The notes beneath the pieces were generated by a model that searched no databases, was not told the DNA's origin, and was given only the letters and a program-made list of their open reading frames with translations. Positions 36,736-49,144 of a stretch of DNA of 64,000 bases are shown one piece after another. Both the position numbers and the translations under genes were made by a program. Numbering within the stretch: the first letter of the stretch is position 1; every line of letters begins with the position of its first letter. The stretch is from Epiperipatus broadwayi. Taxonomy: Eukaryota > Onychophora > Udeonychophora > Euonychophora > Peripatidae. Location of the stretch: contig JAQFVV010000021.1 of the NCBI GenBank assembly GCA_028023455.1, positions 6,412,853-6,476,852 of the forward strand, in the 5' to 3' direction.

Positions 36736-37864
36736 TGTATAAAAGTATTTCAATTTAATATTAGTTCTTTTTTTAAAATAAATAGGTTATTTCAGAATTA
36801 TCAAATTTAAATAAATAATTATAGTATGAATACTGAACCCAATGCACATCAATATACCGATTCACGGGCCGACTGTTTGTTTACATAATATTACAATTTT
36901 AGCTGATAATTTATTAGATACTATTCCAAGCAATAGTAGTGGAAAGACAGGTAACACCTATTTACGACCAATAATTGTATGGTTTAATTGATTATAGACT
37001 GGCTAATTGATAGGAAAAGTCTCACTTTGAAGTCATTAGTTACCTGAAAAACTTTTACATTTTTAACGTGAATCTGAATTCTGTGCTTTAGGAATGACAT
37101 TTCAATATGAATGTCATTGTTTTGTAATGCCCAAACATTTCCTATATTTATATATGTGTGGGTATTTGTTAACGTATACTTCTGATTCTTTCATGTATAC
37201 ATTTGCATGTTGTTGTGATTAATATTAAGCTGTCATTTCTGTTGGATTTTTTTCAATGATTATGATTTTTGAACTCATCCGCAAAAAAATCTCCTAAATG
37301 ACCTCTGACCTGGAAATGGACTGGTAGAACGCAGTTCAAATATCAGTGCAATGTTATTAATAATAATTAAGTAAATGCATGTATAGATAAAATTAAAATA
37401 TACTTTGTACATTTTCAACTTTTAGCGATGAAATATTTACTTAATATATACAAACTTTAGGATCATTTTAATTTTGGGTTGGTGCATTCGAAAAATTTAA
37501 TTTACGAGTATGTAAAAATAAATACTAAGACAGGTAGACAGCCATTAGTAAAAAATCCCTTTTTTAAAATTAATTTGTGATATTTTTGAACCAAAAAACT
37601 TTTTGCTCTTCACTGTAAATCCAAACTCTGTTGAAAATTAAATTAAACATTAATTTTGTTATCGGTAATTTCTATATAGCAGCATAGTTTCACCTTTTCT
37701 ATGCCACATACTGTAATATTTAGTAAATATTGATAGATACCAGATGCCAATGCTTGCTAAATTCCTATCCTATGTTAAAAAATTTTGCTACTGAAGTCAT
37801 GTGATAGGGCATGTGATAATTTATTGGTTTATACCAATTTCTAGCTATAATAGCCAAATGATGT

Positions 37865-37975
37865 AGTATTTGTGAGTATAGAGGGACATCTCAAACCTCA
37901 ACACAAATGTTCCTCCTTATTTTGTGTTGAGGTTTGAGAGATCCCTCTATAGTCAAAAAACTACATTATTCACTA
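37865..37975. repeat. Compact foldback, ~35-bp arms
   Basis: GACTATAGAGGGATCTCTCA AACCTCAACACAAA-type sequence pairs across a short centre: GAGTATAGAGGGACATCTCA (37873) against GAGAGATCCCTCTATAGTC (37938). Outer TGATGTAGT/ACTACATTA also pair. A complete MITE-like hairpin of about 110 bp. Confidence 0.85.
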
Positions 37976-38224
37976 TTATACAAACATTTAAGGTGCATGT
38001 AAAAAAGTTAAAGCCTTTCTCTTCTAATAAAAGTAATATTTCTAATTTTATATTTATATACTTTTTTAGGCTTAGAAACTCTGTTTATTGTTAAGGTAAA
38101 TTTTATAATCAATTTTTAACTAATTAATAAAGTGACATGATAGTCTTTATTTAGAGAAATTTGCTATAATCAAGTTTCTTTAAATTATATTTCTACATCC
38201 TACTGAGATATATTGCTGTTTTTT

Positions 38225-39060
38225 TTTTTAAAATAGCAAATTGGCACACTTTACAACATTGAGTTTTTTAGAAAAATGCCTAAAGACATTACTGTAATTA
38301 AATAGTGGCATGGTCAAAGTATTTTAGTCTTGCCCCCACATCTTAGATTTAGTATTTGTAATTTGCTTGAAGACAATTTGCAAAGTTTCTTAAGACTCAT
38401 GATTATTTTTTATACAATAATTGTGTAATAATTTTTAAAAATCAAAAATATACATATTAACATTTTTATTTTATATTTATATGTTTTATTTTTAAAAATA
38501 GGAGGTAATAATTTCAAACATATCATTAAAAACAATGTTATTCTAATTATCACACCTTATGAAATTGATCACTGATATATTATCACCAACAGTGCCAGGA
38601 TATTTTGAGAAATTATAAAGCAATTTTAATATTTTAAAACTGAATTTGATAGATTTATCAGAGCATAGTATTTATTCATTTGTGTTTTAAAAAAATTCAA
38701 TCAAAAAGATTTCATTCATTTTCTGAAGTCACTCTGATTCTAAGAATTATTCAGTGATGAAAGCATCTTGTGTTCTCATTATAAATTCATTTTTTCAATG
38801 TTTGCAAAGTTCAAATATGATTTTATTTTTTTTTCCATTTATAAATATATATTTCTTACAAATCAAATTCAATTTATTGAATTCTAATGAAGAACAATGG
38901 TTTAATAATAAAATAAAAAATTATTATGTTACAAAATTGCCATCAGGGAGAACAATGAACCTGCCACAGTATAGGAGGGTTAACATACTTCTACCAAATG
39001 GATTTCCTTCAAATTTTGTACATATATTAAAAATTGAAAACAATGCAATATGACAATGAA
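38225..39060 (+). repeat. Dispersed duplication D, copy 1
   Basis: About 38400-38980 aligns in direct orientation with 42490-43075. Shared landmarks are ACAATAATTGT, TTTTATTTTATATTTATATG, TATCACCAA, GATATTTTGAGAAATTATAA, CAAAGTTCAAATATGATTTT and CAAATCAAATTCAATTTATT. A 99-codon open frame (38754-39053) contains KLPSGRTMNLPQYRRVNILL then PNGFPSN. The second copy is broken by stops, so I treat the frame as a repeat-derived remnant of unknown function. Confidence 0.75.
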
Positions 39061-39479
39061 ATATTTCAAAGTTATCTAGACATTATTTAATATAACAGTG
39101 TTGATGAACCAAATTCTAACATACTGATATTGTGATCTGCAAAAGAGGCCAATATATAATTTTTTCAAAAAGCTTATACTCAAAAATGTTTATGTTAATT
39201 TTTAATAAAAATAAAAACTGATCTTAATTTTTTTTGATTACAACACTTTTTTTAAAAATGTATAAAATTTTAATTTCACATGTTTTAAAAGTTTTTTTAA
39301 AAAACACTTTTTTCATAAACAAGATGATATTGGAATTCATTTTTCACATGAAAAAAATTTTCTTTCAAATTTATATATATACTCCAGCATTATTTTTATT
39401 CTACACTTTAAAATTGTAATAACTATGACAAAGATTTGAGTACTAAAAAGTTAAAAATAATATATATATATATATAACA

Positions 39480-39665
39480 ATAAAAATAACAAATATAATG
39501 GTAATTATCTATTATATACAATCTTGCAATCCACAGAAATACTTTCAGTCAATTCCTTAACCTTCCTCAATTGCCATTAAATTGGTTGAGGAATTAACTA
39601 AAAGTACTTCTGTGGATTGAAAGCTGTATATAATAGTTAATTACCATTATATTTATATTTTTATT
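39480..39665. repeat. Foldback repeat, ~80-bp arms
   Basis: AAAAATAACAAATATAATGG TAATTA to CAATCCACAGAAATACTTTC (left) is inverted as AAAAGTACTTCTGTGGATTG to TTAATTACCATTATATTTAT (right). The centre has TTCCTTAACCTTCCTCAATT against TTGGTTGAGGAATTAA. Confidence 0.9.
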
Positions 39666-39744
39666 ACTATAATAGATTTTTTTATTAATGGACATTTTAT
39701 TTGTATATATATGTTAAAACGAAGATTTGCACGAGTTAAATATA

Positions 39745-39948
39745 TAAAATACATATTTTGCAGGTTCATCCGTGTTAAAAACTTTTAATATTATTCAAAT
39801 CAGTGATTGTAGCGCCTCTGCAACCGTCTTTCTACCTTTTATAACTCTGTGGATGGCTTGTGTGACCAAGTCAAAACGTCAGTATATTAATATTAAATGT
39901 TTTTAACATGGATGAACCTGCAAAATATGTATTATATATATATACTAA
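39745..39948. mobile_element. Short element with ~50-bp terminal inverted repeats (MITE-like)
   Basis: The left end ATAAAATACATATTTTGCAG GTTCATCCGTGTTAAAAACTTTTAATATTA is the inverse of the right end TAATATTAAATGTTTTTAAC ATGGATGAACCTGCAAAATATGTATTATA, with few mismatches. The inner ~90 bp (GTAGCGCCTCTGCAACCGTC region) is unique and less AT-rich. It carries no frame. The structure suits a non-autonomous DNA transposon, and flanking TA is compatible with a TA target. Confidence 0.82.
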
Positions 39949-40399
39949 TTTATAGTAAATGCTTTTATTTACTGTGCACTAAAAAGCCAGTGGTTTTCTT
40001 CAACCAAAATTGTGTTTTTTCTATTTAACTTAAAATGAAAGCATCTGCCATATTATACTGAGCAATATAATTATTTATTGATAAAATGTGAATCTTTAAA
40101 GAATGATCTTATATTCAATAAAATCTATTTAAATACAAGTTAATACACAAGAGAGAGTTAAATAACACCTGTTTTTATTAAATAATCTTGTGCAATTAAA
40201 TTTATATAAAATATGTAAATAAGCAGTTATTGTTAGAACAGATAAATGAAATAAAGTGAAGCATTATTAATTCTTCAAATCACCATTTATATATTATTAT
40301 AGAATGTTTTGTTATATTGAAGTAATACAGATGTATAAAATATTTTATAAAATATACTTGCATTCAATTTGATGAATAATGTACTAAACAATTTTTTTT

Positions 40400-40552
40400 C
40401 CATCACAATTTGGTTTGTTATATGTAACTTGAAATAAAAGCATGTGATGTCCATAATTAATTTAATCATTGTTTTTAAAACTAGTGATTGAGTTAATTTA
40501 TTTCTGAAGGCTCCATGTTTTTATTTCAAGTTACATATAAACAATCCAAATG
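40400..40552. repeat. Inverted repeat, ~42-bp arms
   Basis: CACAATTTGGTTTGTTATAT GTAACTTGAAATAAAAGCATG (40404-40444) is inverted as CATGTTTTTATTTCAAGTTA CATATAAACAATCCAAATGGTG (40513-40554). It borders the next repeat. Confidence 0.85.
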
Positions 40553-40554
40553 GT

Positions 40555-40795
40555 GATTAAACAAGGCAAAACTCTCCATACAGTAGTGCCACCCTGTGCC
40601 AACCAGAGTAATCAATGGATGCCAGAAAGCTTGTGCATAAAATCCCTATCTAGTGCCTACTCATCCAATATCCCCAGACTAGTTTCTGGCTTGTGGCACA
40701 GGATGGCACTACTGTATGGAGAGTTTTGCCTTGTTTAATAACAATTATGTGCTAGTATAAGAGATAGTGATCATGTGATGTTTAGTGGTTTAATC
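40555..40795. repeat. Foldback repeat, family R2 (short form)
   Basis: It opens CAAGGCAAAACTCTCCATAC AGTAGTGCCACC and closes with the inverse GGTGGCACTACTGTATGGAG-type sequence, GATGGCACTACTGTATGGAG AGTTTTGCCTTG. The middle has AATCAATGGATGCCAGAAAG and TATCCCCAGACTAGTTTCTG. The 62-codon forward frame (40550-40738) is simply this repeat. Confidence 0.92.
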
Positions 40796-41109
40796 CAAAT
40801 TGTGGTTGAAAAATATTTTTACTGCATCATTTATCAAATTAAATAAAATATTTTTTTTTATAAAATAGTTATTTTTTATTATTCAGATATTTTGCAATGA
40901 ACTTTTTGTAAGAATTTATATTGAAATCTAAAAAATTGAAAAGTACATAAAGTCACTATATTTCCAGCATTTGAAAAGAAGTTAGCACAGATTAAAAATT
41001 GTTTAGAAGATTTTTGGTTTTATGAAAGTAGTTTTTTTTTTAAAAAGATATTTTACTTAACCATTTGCTTAATCAAAGTAAAGAACTTCACAAGGAGAAA
41101 TTAAATAGA

Positions 41110-42190
41110 AGGGACATGAACTCAAACTTTCAAGCTCCCTACAACTATGCACTCTATCTTACACAACTGATACAAATAATCACATACATGTGAAAAAGAT
41201 AAATGATCTCCAATATAAATATTTTCTATTGAACTTGCAATCATCAATTGGTCCAGATCACCATCTCTCACATGCATATATAATCAATGCTCAGTTTATA
41301 TTAAGATAGAAAATCTTCAAACTTTAATAGACAAGTTTCAATATTCTTCACTCTCCAATTCTTCAGCCATTCATATCATTGAAAATCTGAGGATGAAATG
41401 CTTAAAGCCCTTGATGATACCAATGTTATTGTCATACTCGGGTTGACCTTAATGTAGAAAATCTTCAAACATTAATGGATAAGCATCAATCTTCTCTATC
41501 CTCCAACTCTTTAGCCATTTATATCATTGACAAATCTGATAATGGAACACTCAAAGTCCTTGTTGGTTCCAATATTACTGTCATACCCATGTTGATTTTT
41601 AAATCACTCTGACCCCTAACATATATGACCTTAATATATTGGAAATAATTTTATCATTTTCACATGTGTGTAGTCATGTGTATCAGTTGTATAAGATAGA
41701 TTGCAAAGTTGTAAAGAGCTTGAAAGTCTGAATTCAAGTCCCTTCTAATTACATTAATGTATTAAGCCTATATTCTGCTCATCTCTCTTCTGTGTATTTA
41801 AATAAATATATTAATATCTTATAAGTGAGGAGTCAGAGTGATTTAAAAGTCAACATGAATATGATGATATTGGCATCAACAAGAACTTTGAATGTTCCAT
41901 CATTGAATATTCAATGATAAGGAGGGTCAAAGAGTTGGAAGGTGGAGAAGATTAAAGCTTGTTCATTAAGTTTGAAGATTTTCTATCATAATATAAACTT
42001 AGCACTGATTGTATTAATGGTCATCTGAACCAACTGATGAGTGCTGGTTCAGCATAAAATATATATATTGCAGATTGTTTATCTTTTTTGTATGTATGTA
42101 GTGATGTCTATCGGTTATATAAAAGGGAATACATAGTTGTAGGGAGTTTGAAAGTCTGAGTTCAAGTTTCCTTTTAATTACATTAACTTT
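41110..42190. repeat. Large R1 foldback (~1.08 kb) with internal duplication
   Basis: Left end GAACTCAAACTTTCAAGCTC and right end GTAGGGAGTTTGAAAGTCTG AGTTCAAG are inverted. Inside, a ~140-bp segment (GAAAATCTTCAAACTTTAAT through TTATTGTCATACTCG) is tandemly duplicated at 41321-41450 and 41457-41590. Its inverse appears at 41835-41990. A nested end (CACATGTGTGTAGTCATGTG, GAGCTTGAAAGTCTGAATTC) lies near 41660-41740, so two insertions may be involved. Confidence 0.8.
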
Positions 42191-42359
42191 TATTAGAAAA
42201 AATTAAGTAAAAGTGCCGTAATCAGTCAATTTGCTTGTAGTGTCATCTATTGAGATATTTTATAATTTTTTAAAATCACAAAGTTCACATATATTTTATT
42301 CTGATATTATAATTAAAAAATTAAAGATGACAATATAATTAAAAATGTGATTTTAAAGA

Positions 42360-43110
42360 CATTTTGACAAGCCTTGGCATATTTGGACTTTGTTATTGGA
42401 TTTTATGTACTTTGCAAGATTATTTCGAAAAAATATTTTAAATGACTAAAAACCAGGATTTTTTTTTCCTGTGTCGATTAACATTCTCCATTATTTTTGC
42501 ACAATAATTGTATAATAATTATCAAATATTGAAAGTATACATAATTAAATATTTATTTTATATTTATATGTTTCATTTTTAAAAATAGAAGATAATGAAT
42601 GCTAATGCACTGCTAACAAAGTTTCAATAAACACACCTTTCAAACAGATTGTTAACATGTTATCACCAATCTTCTGTTACAGGTATACCGAGATATTGGA
42701 AAAATTATAAAAAAATTTTAATATGTTAAAGCATAATTTGACATATTTATTAAATACTGATATATATTTATTTACATTGTAAATGCAAATGCCAATAATA
42801 AAGATTTTATTAAATGAAATCAATCTGCTTCTCCTAAATTCTGGATACTGAAAATGTTTTTTGTTTTTATTTCAATCTTTTTTTAATATTTACAAAGTTC
42901 AAATATGATTTTTTAGATTTCATTCCATTTGTAAATATAAATTGCTACAAATCAAGTTCAATTTATTCATTTTGATATAGAATAATAATTTAATGCTAAA
43001 ATCAAATATTAAAAACTTTACAAAATTCTCACCAGGGGCAGTTAAATCTGTCATAATATCTAAGAATTAAATAAATACAAATTAAGATTTCATCCTATAT
43101 TTTTAAAATT
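42360..43110 (+). repeat. Dispersed duplication D, copy 2
   Basis: Direct counterpart of 38225-39060, more decayed, with no long open frame. A short inverse piece follows: AAATTTGAAGAAAACCCATT TGATAGAAGTATA (43262-43294) is the reverse complement of TACTTCTACCAAATGGATTT CCTTCAAATTTTG in copy 1. This suggests the ancestral unit had inverted ends. Confidence 0.72.
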
Positions 43111-43339
43111 TTAATTAATTGTAAACATTTTTCAGTGAATATGAATTTTTTAAAAATTATACTGCCATCTATTGTGTGTCACTGAAAACTTACTGAATTG
43201 ACAGCAATGCAATTCTAACAATCAACACTTTTCAGCTAAACATTTACCTAAAACATGCACAAAATTTGAAGAAAACCCATTTGATAGAAGTATATTAAAA
43301 ATTGATCTCAAGATTTTTTAAAGTAACCAAACAAAGCAA

Positions 43340-45150
43340 ACAGAATTTTTAGGTTAAACAAGTATTTAAAAATCAACTCAATTTCTGCAGAACATGTGCT
43401 TTGAATTTAATTGCTAAAAACCTTACCATTTGACATTTGTCAAGTTTGATAAACAATGGGTTCTTTTTCTGTATTTTTAAGGCATGTAAGGGGAATGGTG
43501 AGATTATACGAATAATTTTTGTCTTGCAATAAGTTTTTTAATGATTATATATATGTTGCCTTGACAACAATTTTAAATTGTTGATATTTTTGATATCGGG
43601 AGTGTCTAATACTCAGATTACATATTACTTTGACTAGAATGAAATACAGTTCATATAAAATATAGCTAAAATTATAAGATAAAATTATAAAGTAATGATT
43701 ATTTAATAAATAATCAGTAAAAAGATGCTCTTAACCACTGATGGCTTGTTAAGTTCCAGATGATAAATTATCAGCACTGTTTTGCTCTCTAAAAATAATT
43801 AAACACAAATTTTCTAGTGTGTGTTGAATTACTAGTTACATAATCTCTAAAAAAAATCTAAGTCAGGGTGGAACTGAAAGTTTTTTCACCTTTTAACTAA
43901 CTAATCATGAATTGAACTTTATTCCATAAACCTGTCAGGCAAGTCCATTAACCACACTATTACTCTGTCATTAGATCTTCTGTTGCAAAATATATGTTAT
44001 GTATAATATATACATATATGTAATATACACTTACATGTATACATTCACGTAATTTTTGTTTCACTGGTAGTATTTATTTTTGATATATGTCTTAAATAAA
44101 AAAAAATATAGTTTGTACGTCTTCGTACTGTGCATCAATTTTCTTATGAATGACCCATTTGTTTTCGTATAGAAAACTGCACATTTAAAAAATATCTATT
44201 AATAATTGAAAAATCATTTGTCTTCGTATTAAACTTTCTTTTAATCTATATTTAAAATGAAATAGCTTCTATATTTCTGACACTAATTGTAAAATCAATG
44301 GCTAACTTAAATGAAATAAAATATTTACATTGGTTAATTTTTGTTTTGATCATTAACTAAGGTTTTAACTCTTATCAACTTAATTTCATGTAAATGCAAT
44401 GCTTATTTTATTTTGCGAATTTAATTTCGCCAAGCTGTTTAATTAATACGTTTTTAGATAAAAAGAGAAAAAGGAAGAGTGTGCAAATGCTTTTTTTCTG
44501 CTTTGTTGTATAATTTTTTAAAGTTTTGCTTTATTTCTCTTGATGATTTAGAAACTATATAAGATGAACAGTTATATAACACTGGGGTTATTAGGTTGGC
44601 CGATAATGATGTAAAAGATATGTATATTGAAATGTTGGAGGAAATGCATTAGAGATTAGATTAGATAACATAAAAATAATATTTAAAAAGTTCAGAAGTC
44701 ATATCTATGGGGAATATATTTGGAGACACTTCTCGTCTGTCTTGACAGTCAATGTCTAACTAATTATTTTCGTAAAATCTGAATTTGAATCTAGAATAAT
44801 TAAAAAAATACAAAGCTTAATATGTAATTAAATAGTATTACATATATTTGATAACATGTGTTTTTAAATAAAAAAAAAGTTTTTGTAGACATTTGTTTTA
44901 TTGTATTATTTTTTATAGGCGAACTTACAGTTTACCTTTCATGATCTATCTAGATGGTTAGAATTATTAATCGGCATTTACTTATTTTCTCGTTTAGCTT
45001 ATTTATAAATCATGCTAAATAAGTTTCAAGGTTAATTAGTCTTTTTTCAGATATATTATAATTCTACAAATCTACAATATATCAGATGTCATTATCGAAT
45101 TTTAAGTTTTTAAAATAATTGACATATATTTAAAAATGGTGTTTTGGCTA
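43340..45150. other. AT-rich gap, no supported feature
   Basis: No gene or clear repeat by eye. GTTGCCTTGACAACA at 43556-43570, followed by ATTGTTGAT, is the inverse of part of repeat Y (16.84 kb) and may be a small remnant. Confidence 0.45.
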
Positions 45151-45159
45151 TTTGTCTTA

Positions 45160-45250
45160 CATTGGTGGTCGAGAGGTCAGCGCGGCTGTCTTACAAGCAG
45201 TTGCCCGGGTTCGCCTCCCGATCGATGCTATGACATTTGAAAAAAAAAAT
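45160..45250 (+). mobile_element. tRNA-derived SINE, best-preserved copy
   Basis: A box GGTGGTCGAGAGGTCAGCGC GG and B box GGGTTCGCCTCCCG, followed by ATCGATGCTATGACATTTGA and an A tail. Spacing between boxes (about 44 bp) is close to a tRNA gene. The T arm and A box look like a leucine- or serine-type tRNA with a variable arm, but no full cloverleaf ending can be drawn, so it is not a functional tRNA gene. The 64-codon frame 45152-45346 merely crosses it. Confidence 0.88.
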
Positions 45251-46100
45251 GCTACTTCACCTACATATATAAAAAAAGACAAAACGGTAACTCACCGCAA
45301 GGCGAAGACATTTTCATTAACTTTCTATAGAGAAATAGAGAAATAGAGAAAGAGAAGGCGTTATTCAATTTTCTCACCGATTATCAGTTGGAATACACGT
45401 CTATCACTGCTTTACCCTTTCGCTAAGAATAATAAATACCCATTTACTGACTAATAGTTGAATGATGAGCTTGACTTTAGGGTAAGTTTTTCAAAAAAAC
45501 ATATTAAAACTGATTGAAACTCAAAAGTTTTAAACTTTTATCCAACTTATATTTGAACCCAGACCATAATCTGGCAGATGATTAAGTTATTTCTATGTCA
45601 CAAAGTTTTTCACTTCTTATACAACTGTCACTTCAATTTGTATGTATTAAACTCAAAGTTTCTGGCAAGTATTGTAACATGTAAAACGCTATTCATTTTT
45701 ATTTCATAATACTATAGGAAAATAAAGTATTTTTTAAAAGTGTTAAATTTTTTAGCATGTAATAATATAGGTGAAATGTTTTCTCATTAAATCTATTGAT
45801 ATTTTTTAATGCTGAATAAAACTTTATAGTAGCTATGTATGCATTAATTGAAGATGTCAGAAAACTATTTGCAGGTTTTATTATAATATAGAAGATTTAC
45901 TAAAGTTTTATAATGCGCTATAGATTTTAGAATAATTGGTATTGAAGGTGAAAAATGTAATTGCTAGGATGTAGCACTCTGCTGGCCTAATTATTCAGAT
46001 TACATTTGGGTAGAGAACTTAATGTAGACTTTCATTACTATTTGGTTCTAAGTTGTCCTATGGCAATCAAGTTTCATAGATAATAATGAGCCCTATTTAA
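45251..46100. other. No supported feature
   Basis: AT-rich sequence. TTTGAACCCAGACCATAATC at about 45553 resembles the inverse of a SINE B-box region. Loosely similar text occurs near 62594 and 63661, but I cannot delimit an element. Confidence 0.4.
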
Positions 46101-46119
46101 AATGCTTAACCCAGCATAC

Positions 46120-46508
<389 letters not shown>

Positions 46509-46509
46509 G

Positions 46510-47780
46510 ATGTGCAATCAAATACTTTGGAATAAACTCTACATTATTTAATATACCAATAAAAAAAAAAAAATCAATAATAGCTATAACCAACTTACGG
46601 CTGTGTACCCCATCCTGAGAAGCATTTAACAGTGAAAATTTAAACAAACAAACAAAAAATGTCATTAAAATCATACAACACTAATGTTCCTACCTAAATG
46701 TATCCATACAACATGTAAGTGTATACATATATAAGTGTATACACTTATATATTTGTTTACTTATATATAAATTGAATTTAAAAATATGCACTTAAATATT
46801 ATAAAAATGATTTAAAAAAAATCTGTACAATAATAAATCTAGAGAGAAACACCACACAATTGACTGAATATACAAAATAAAAAAATAGTCAGTAGAGAGA
46901 TGGATCATGATGGTCAAAGACATCTGGGTATGCATGTAACATTTACGAATTTAAATATATAAATTTTTAATTTTTTTAAACAATTTTTCAAGCAGTAGAT
47001 TATTAAAACAGTGGATATGAAAAAAACCACTATATTATGATAAATTACTACATGTTAAAATTTTTAGATTGTTACATTAATCAAGATAAGTTTCTTATAA
47101 ACAATAAAGAAAAAATACATTTTGGTTCAATGCCATATAATAGATTACTTTGCCATCTTAAAATATTGCCACAATTACAAAAATAATAATTCCAATTGGT
47201 TAGAAATGTTTTATAAAAGTTTTTATGTCAAACTAAATTGATGGATTGAAAAAAATATTGCTCTCCAATTCAACTTTACTTGAAATGTTATTGGTCTGAA
47301 GTCTGGATTCACCAGAAAATTTATTGTAATTTAAAAAGTTCAGTTTGAAATTAAAGTATGAAATATGGTTTTAATCATTAATAAAAATGGCAGAAATTAC
47401 TTTATCCAATGATGCTAGTGATTGAGTGGATGTATTTGTATGTTGGGTTCTACATGATATGTTTGTGGTTACTTTTTTTTGAAAAAGGAGCTAAGAAAGA
47501 CTTCACCAAGGGAATTTTTACATGTAAAGATTTCACTTAACCGCAACACCTGTTTTCTATAATAAATTAATTATGAACTAACTTGATTTTCAATAATAAT
47601 AAATAAATGATGTTATTGAAGATTCTTCTACATTCTATGAAATATTGTTAAAATGATCTACTAAAAATTCTAGAATTTTCTCATCAATCATAAAGCACAT
47701 GCTATCGTGTCAATTTTCTTTTTTAAGTAGAATTTACGTTTAATTTTTCCATACACTTAATTGTTTATATTTGTGTAATT
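46510..47780. other. AT-rich gap with no supported gene
   Basis: Poly(A) at 46560 and a small palindrome, AAGTGTATACACTT, near 46733-46746. Otherwise unremarkable. Confidence 0.5.
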
Positions 47781-47789
47781 ATATATATA

Positions 47790-48365
47790 TTAAAAGCACA
47801 AAGCTAAACTAGTCAATAAATAATCAAAATTATCCCAAATTCAAAACTCAACCAGACTCACCAAGAAATTAAAATCTAAATACAACCGATGGTTTCTCTG
47901 CTACAAGCAGACTTCGCAAGTGTAAAGAACTACAAAACAACAGCATATTTGTAAAAATTATCCACAATTCCATTTCTCCCCATTCAGTGTAAAACTCAAA
48001 ACAACAGCATATTTATATTAAACATTACCCACAATCCCATTTACTTATAAAACAACAGCATATTTATATTCAATATTACCCACAATTCCATTTTCTTCCC
48101 AACCTCTTTAATATTAAAACATATTAAGGGTGGATGGGAAGTAAATGGAACAGTGGGTAATGTTTAATATAAATATGCTGTTGTTAGATATTAAGAATGG
48201 ATGGAATTGTGGGTAATGTTTAATATAAATGTGATGATGTTTTGTAGTTCTTTACACTTGAGGTCTGCTTGTAGCAGTGAAACCATTGGTTGTGTTTTAG
48301 ATTTTACTTTCTTGGTTAGTTTGGTTGAGTTTAAGATTTGGCGTAATTTTGATTATATATATATA
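47790..48365. repeat. Foldback repeat, family R3 (copy 2), with tandem inner units
   Basis: Outer arms: AATAATCAAAATTATCCCAA to GCAGACTTCGCAAGTGTAAA GAACTAC (left) and GTAGTTCTTTACACTTGAGG TCTGCTT to CGTAATTTTGATTATAT (right). Inside, a ~50-60 bp unit, AACAACAGCATATTTATATT AAACATTACCCACAATCCCA, occurs three times on the left and twice inverted on the right. The forward frame 48201-48446 is contained in the right arm. Confidence 0.85.
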
Positions 48366-48473
48366 TATATAAACTGGTCAATACAGTATAGAAAATTAAA
48401 AGTTAATACTGATGTAACCAAACCTTCACCTGCTAAAAAATATTAAAGTACCAGGGTACTTGCCCAATACCTA

Positions 48474-49091
48474 GTGACAAAAAGAACAAAGATTTTTCTT
48501 GCAACACAACACAATTGGATGCGAAGTTACATTCGCTGGGCAATTAGTGCTGTCAAGCGACCTACACCCTCCATAATCACTATTGATCAGAACAACTATA
48601 CAGGACCTACAATGCTAACACTCATACATGAATACATTCAATATAAATTACAGAGCCATCTTCTTGACATTGGTAACACCTGGGACGATTTAATGCACTT
48701 TGACAGTCACAGTATAACAGAATCTCACATAATTCAGAAACTACAATCCTACCCTGAAAACACCCATCCTGGTCTTCATGGAATACCTCACTTTGTGCTG
48801 CTCTGCCTAAGTTATTTCATAGCACCCATACTTCGTGGGTTAATTGATGTTCTTGCGGGTGAGTTTCAAAACATTCCGGATCTCTACCCGATCGGATTAG
48901 TCCCTTTTATGAAGAAACAAATCAATCCTTCACAACTCTCTAACATACGACCTATATCTATGACCCCACTGCTCATCAAGACCATTGAGTCCATCATCAA
49001 GAATAAGATCCAAGACCAGCTACTATCATATATCTCAAAGCATCAATATGCCCATAAGGGCTCCTCCACAATTCACGCCGTCATTTTGTGA
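48474..49091 (+). pseudogene. LINE ORF2, fingers part of reverse transcriptase (frame 1)
   Basis: 205 codons. Near the middle, PGLHGIPHFVL corresponds to the PGxDGIP block that opens the reverse transcriptase, and SNIRPISMTPLLIKTIESII at about residues 155-175 corresponds to the NxRPIxLxxxxxKxxE block. Near the end, QYAHKGSSTIHAVI corresponds to QxxFxxGxST. The frame ends in TGA at 49089-49091 because of a single frameshift just before it. The coding sense continues in another phase as VREYIRQHRKTMPIAV, then an in-frame TAA at 49142-49144. The protein would copy element RNA into DNA at the chromosome target. It is inactive here. The ATG is probably not the original start, since the 5' end of the gene is missing. 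Confidence 0.85.
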
Positions 49092-49144
49092 TTGTCAGAG
49101 AATACATTAGACAACACAGGAAAACTATGCCCATTGCAGTGTAA

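Noticed and set aside
45160-45250. A functional tRNA gene
   Set aside because: A and B boxes are good, but no acceptor stem closes and an A tail follows; three similar copies exist, so it is a SINE.
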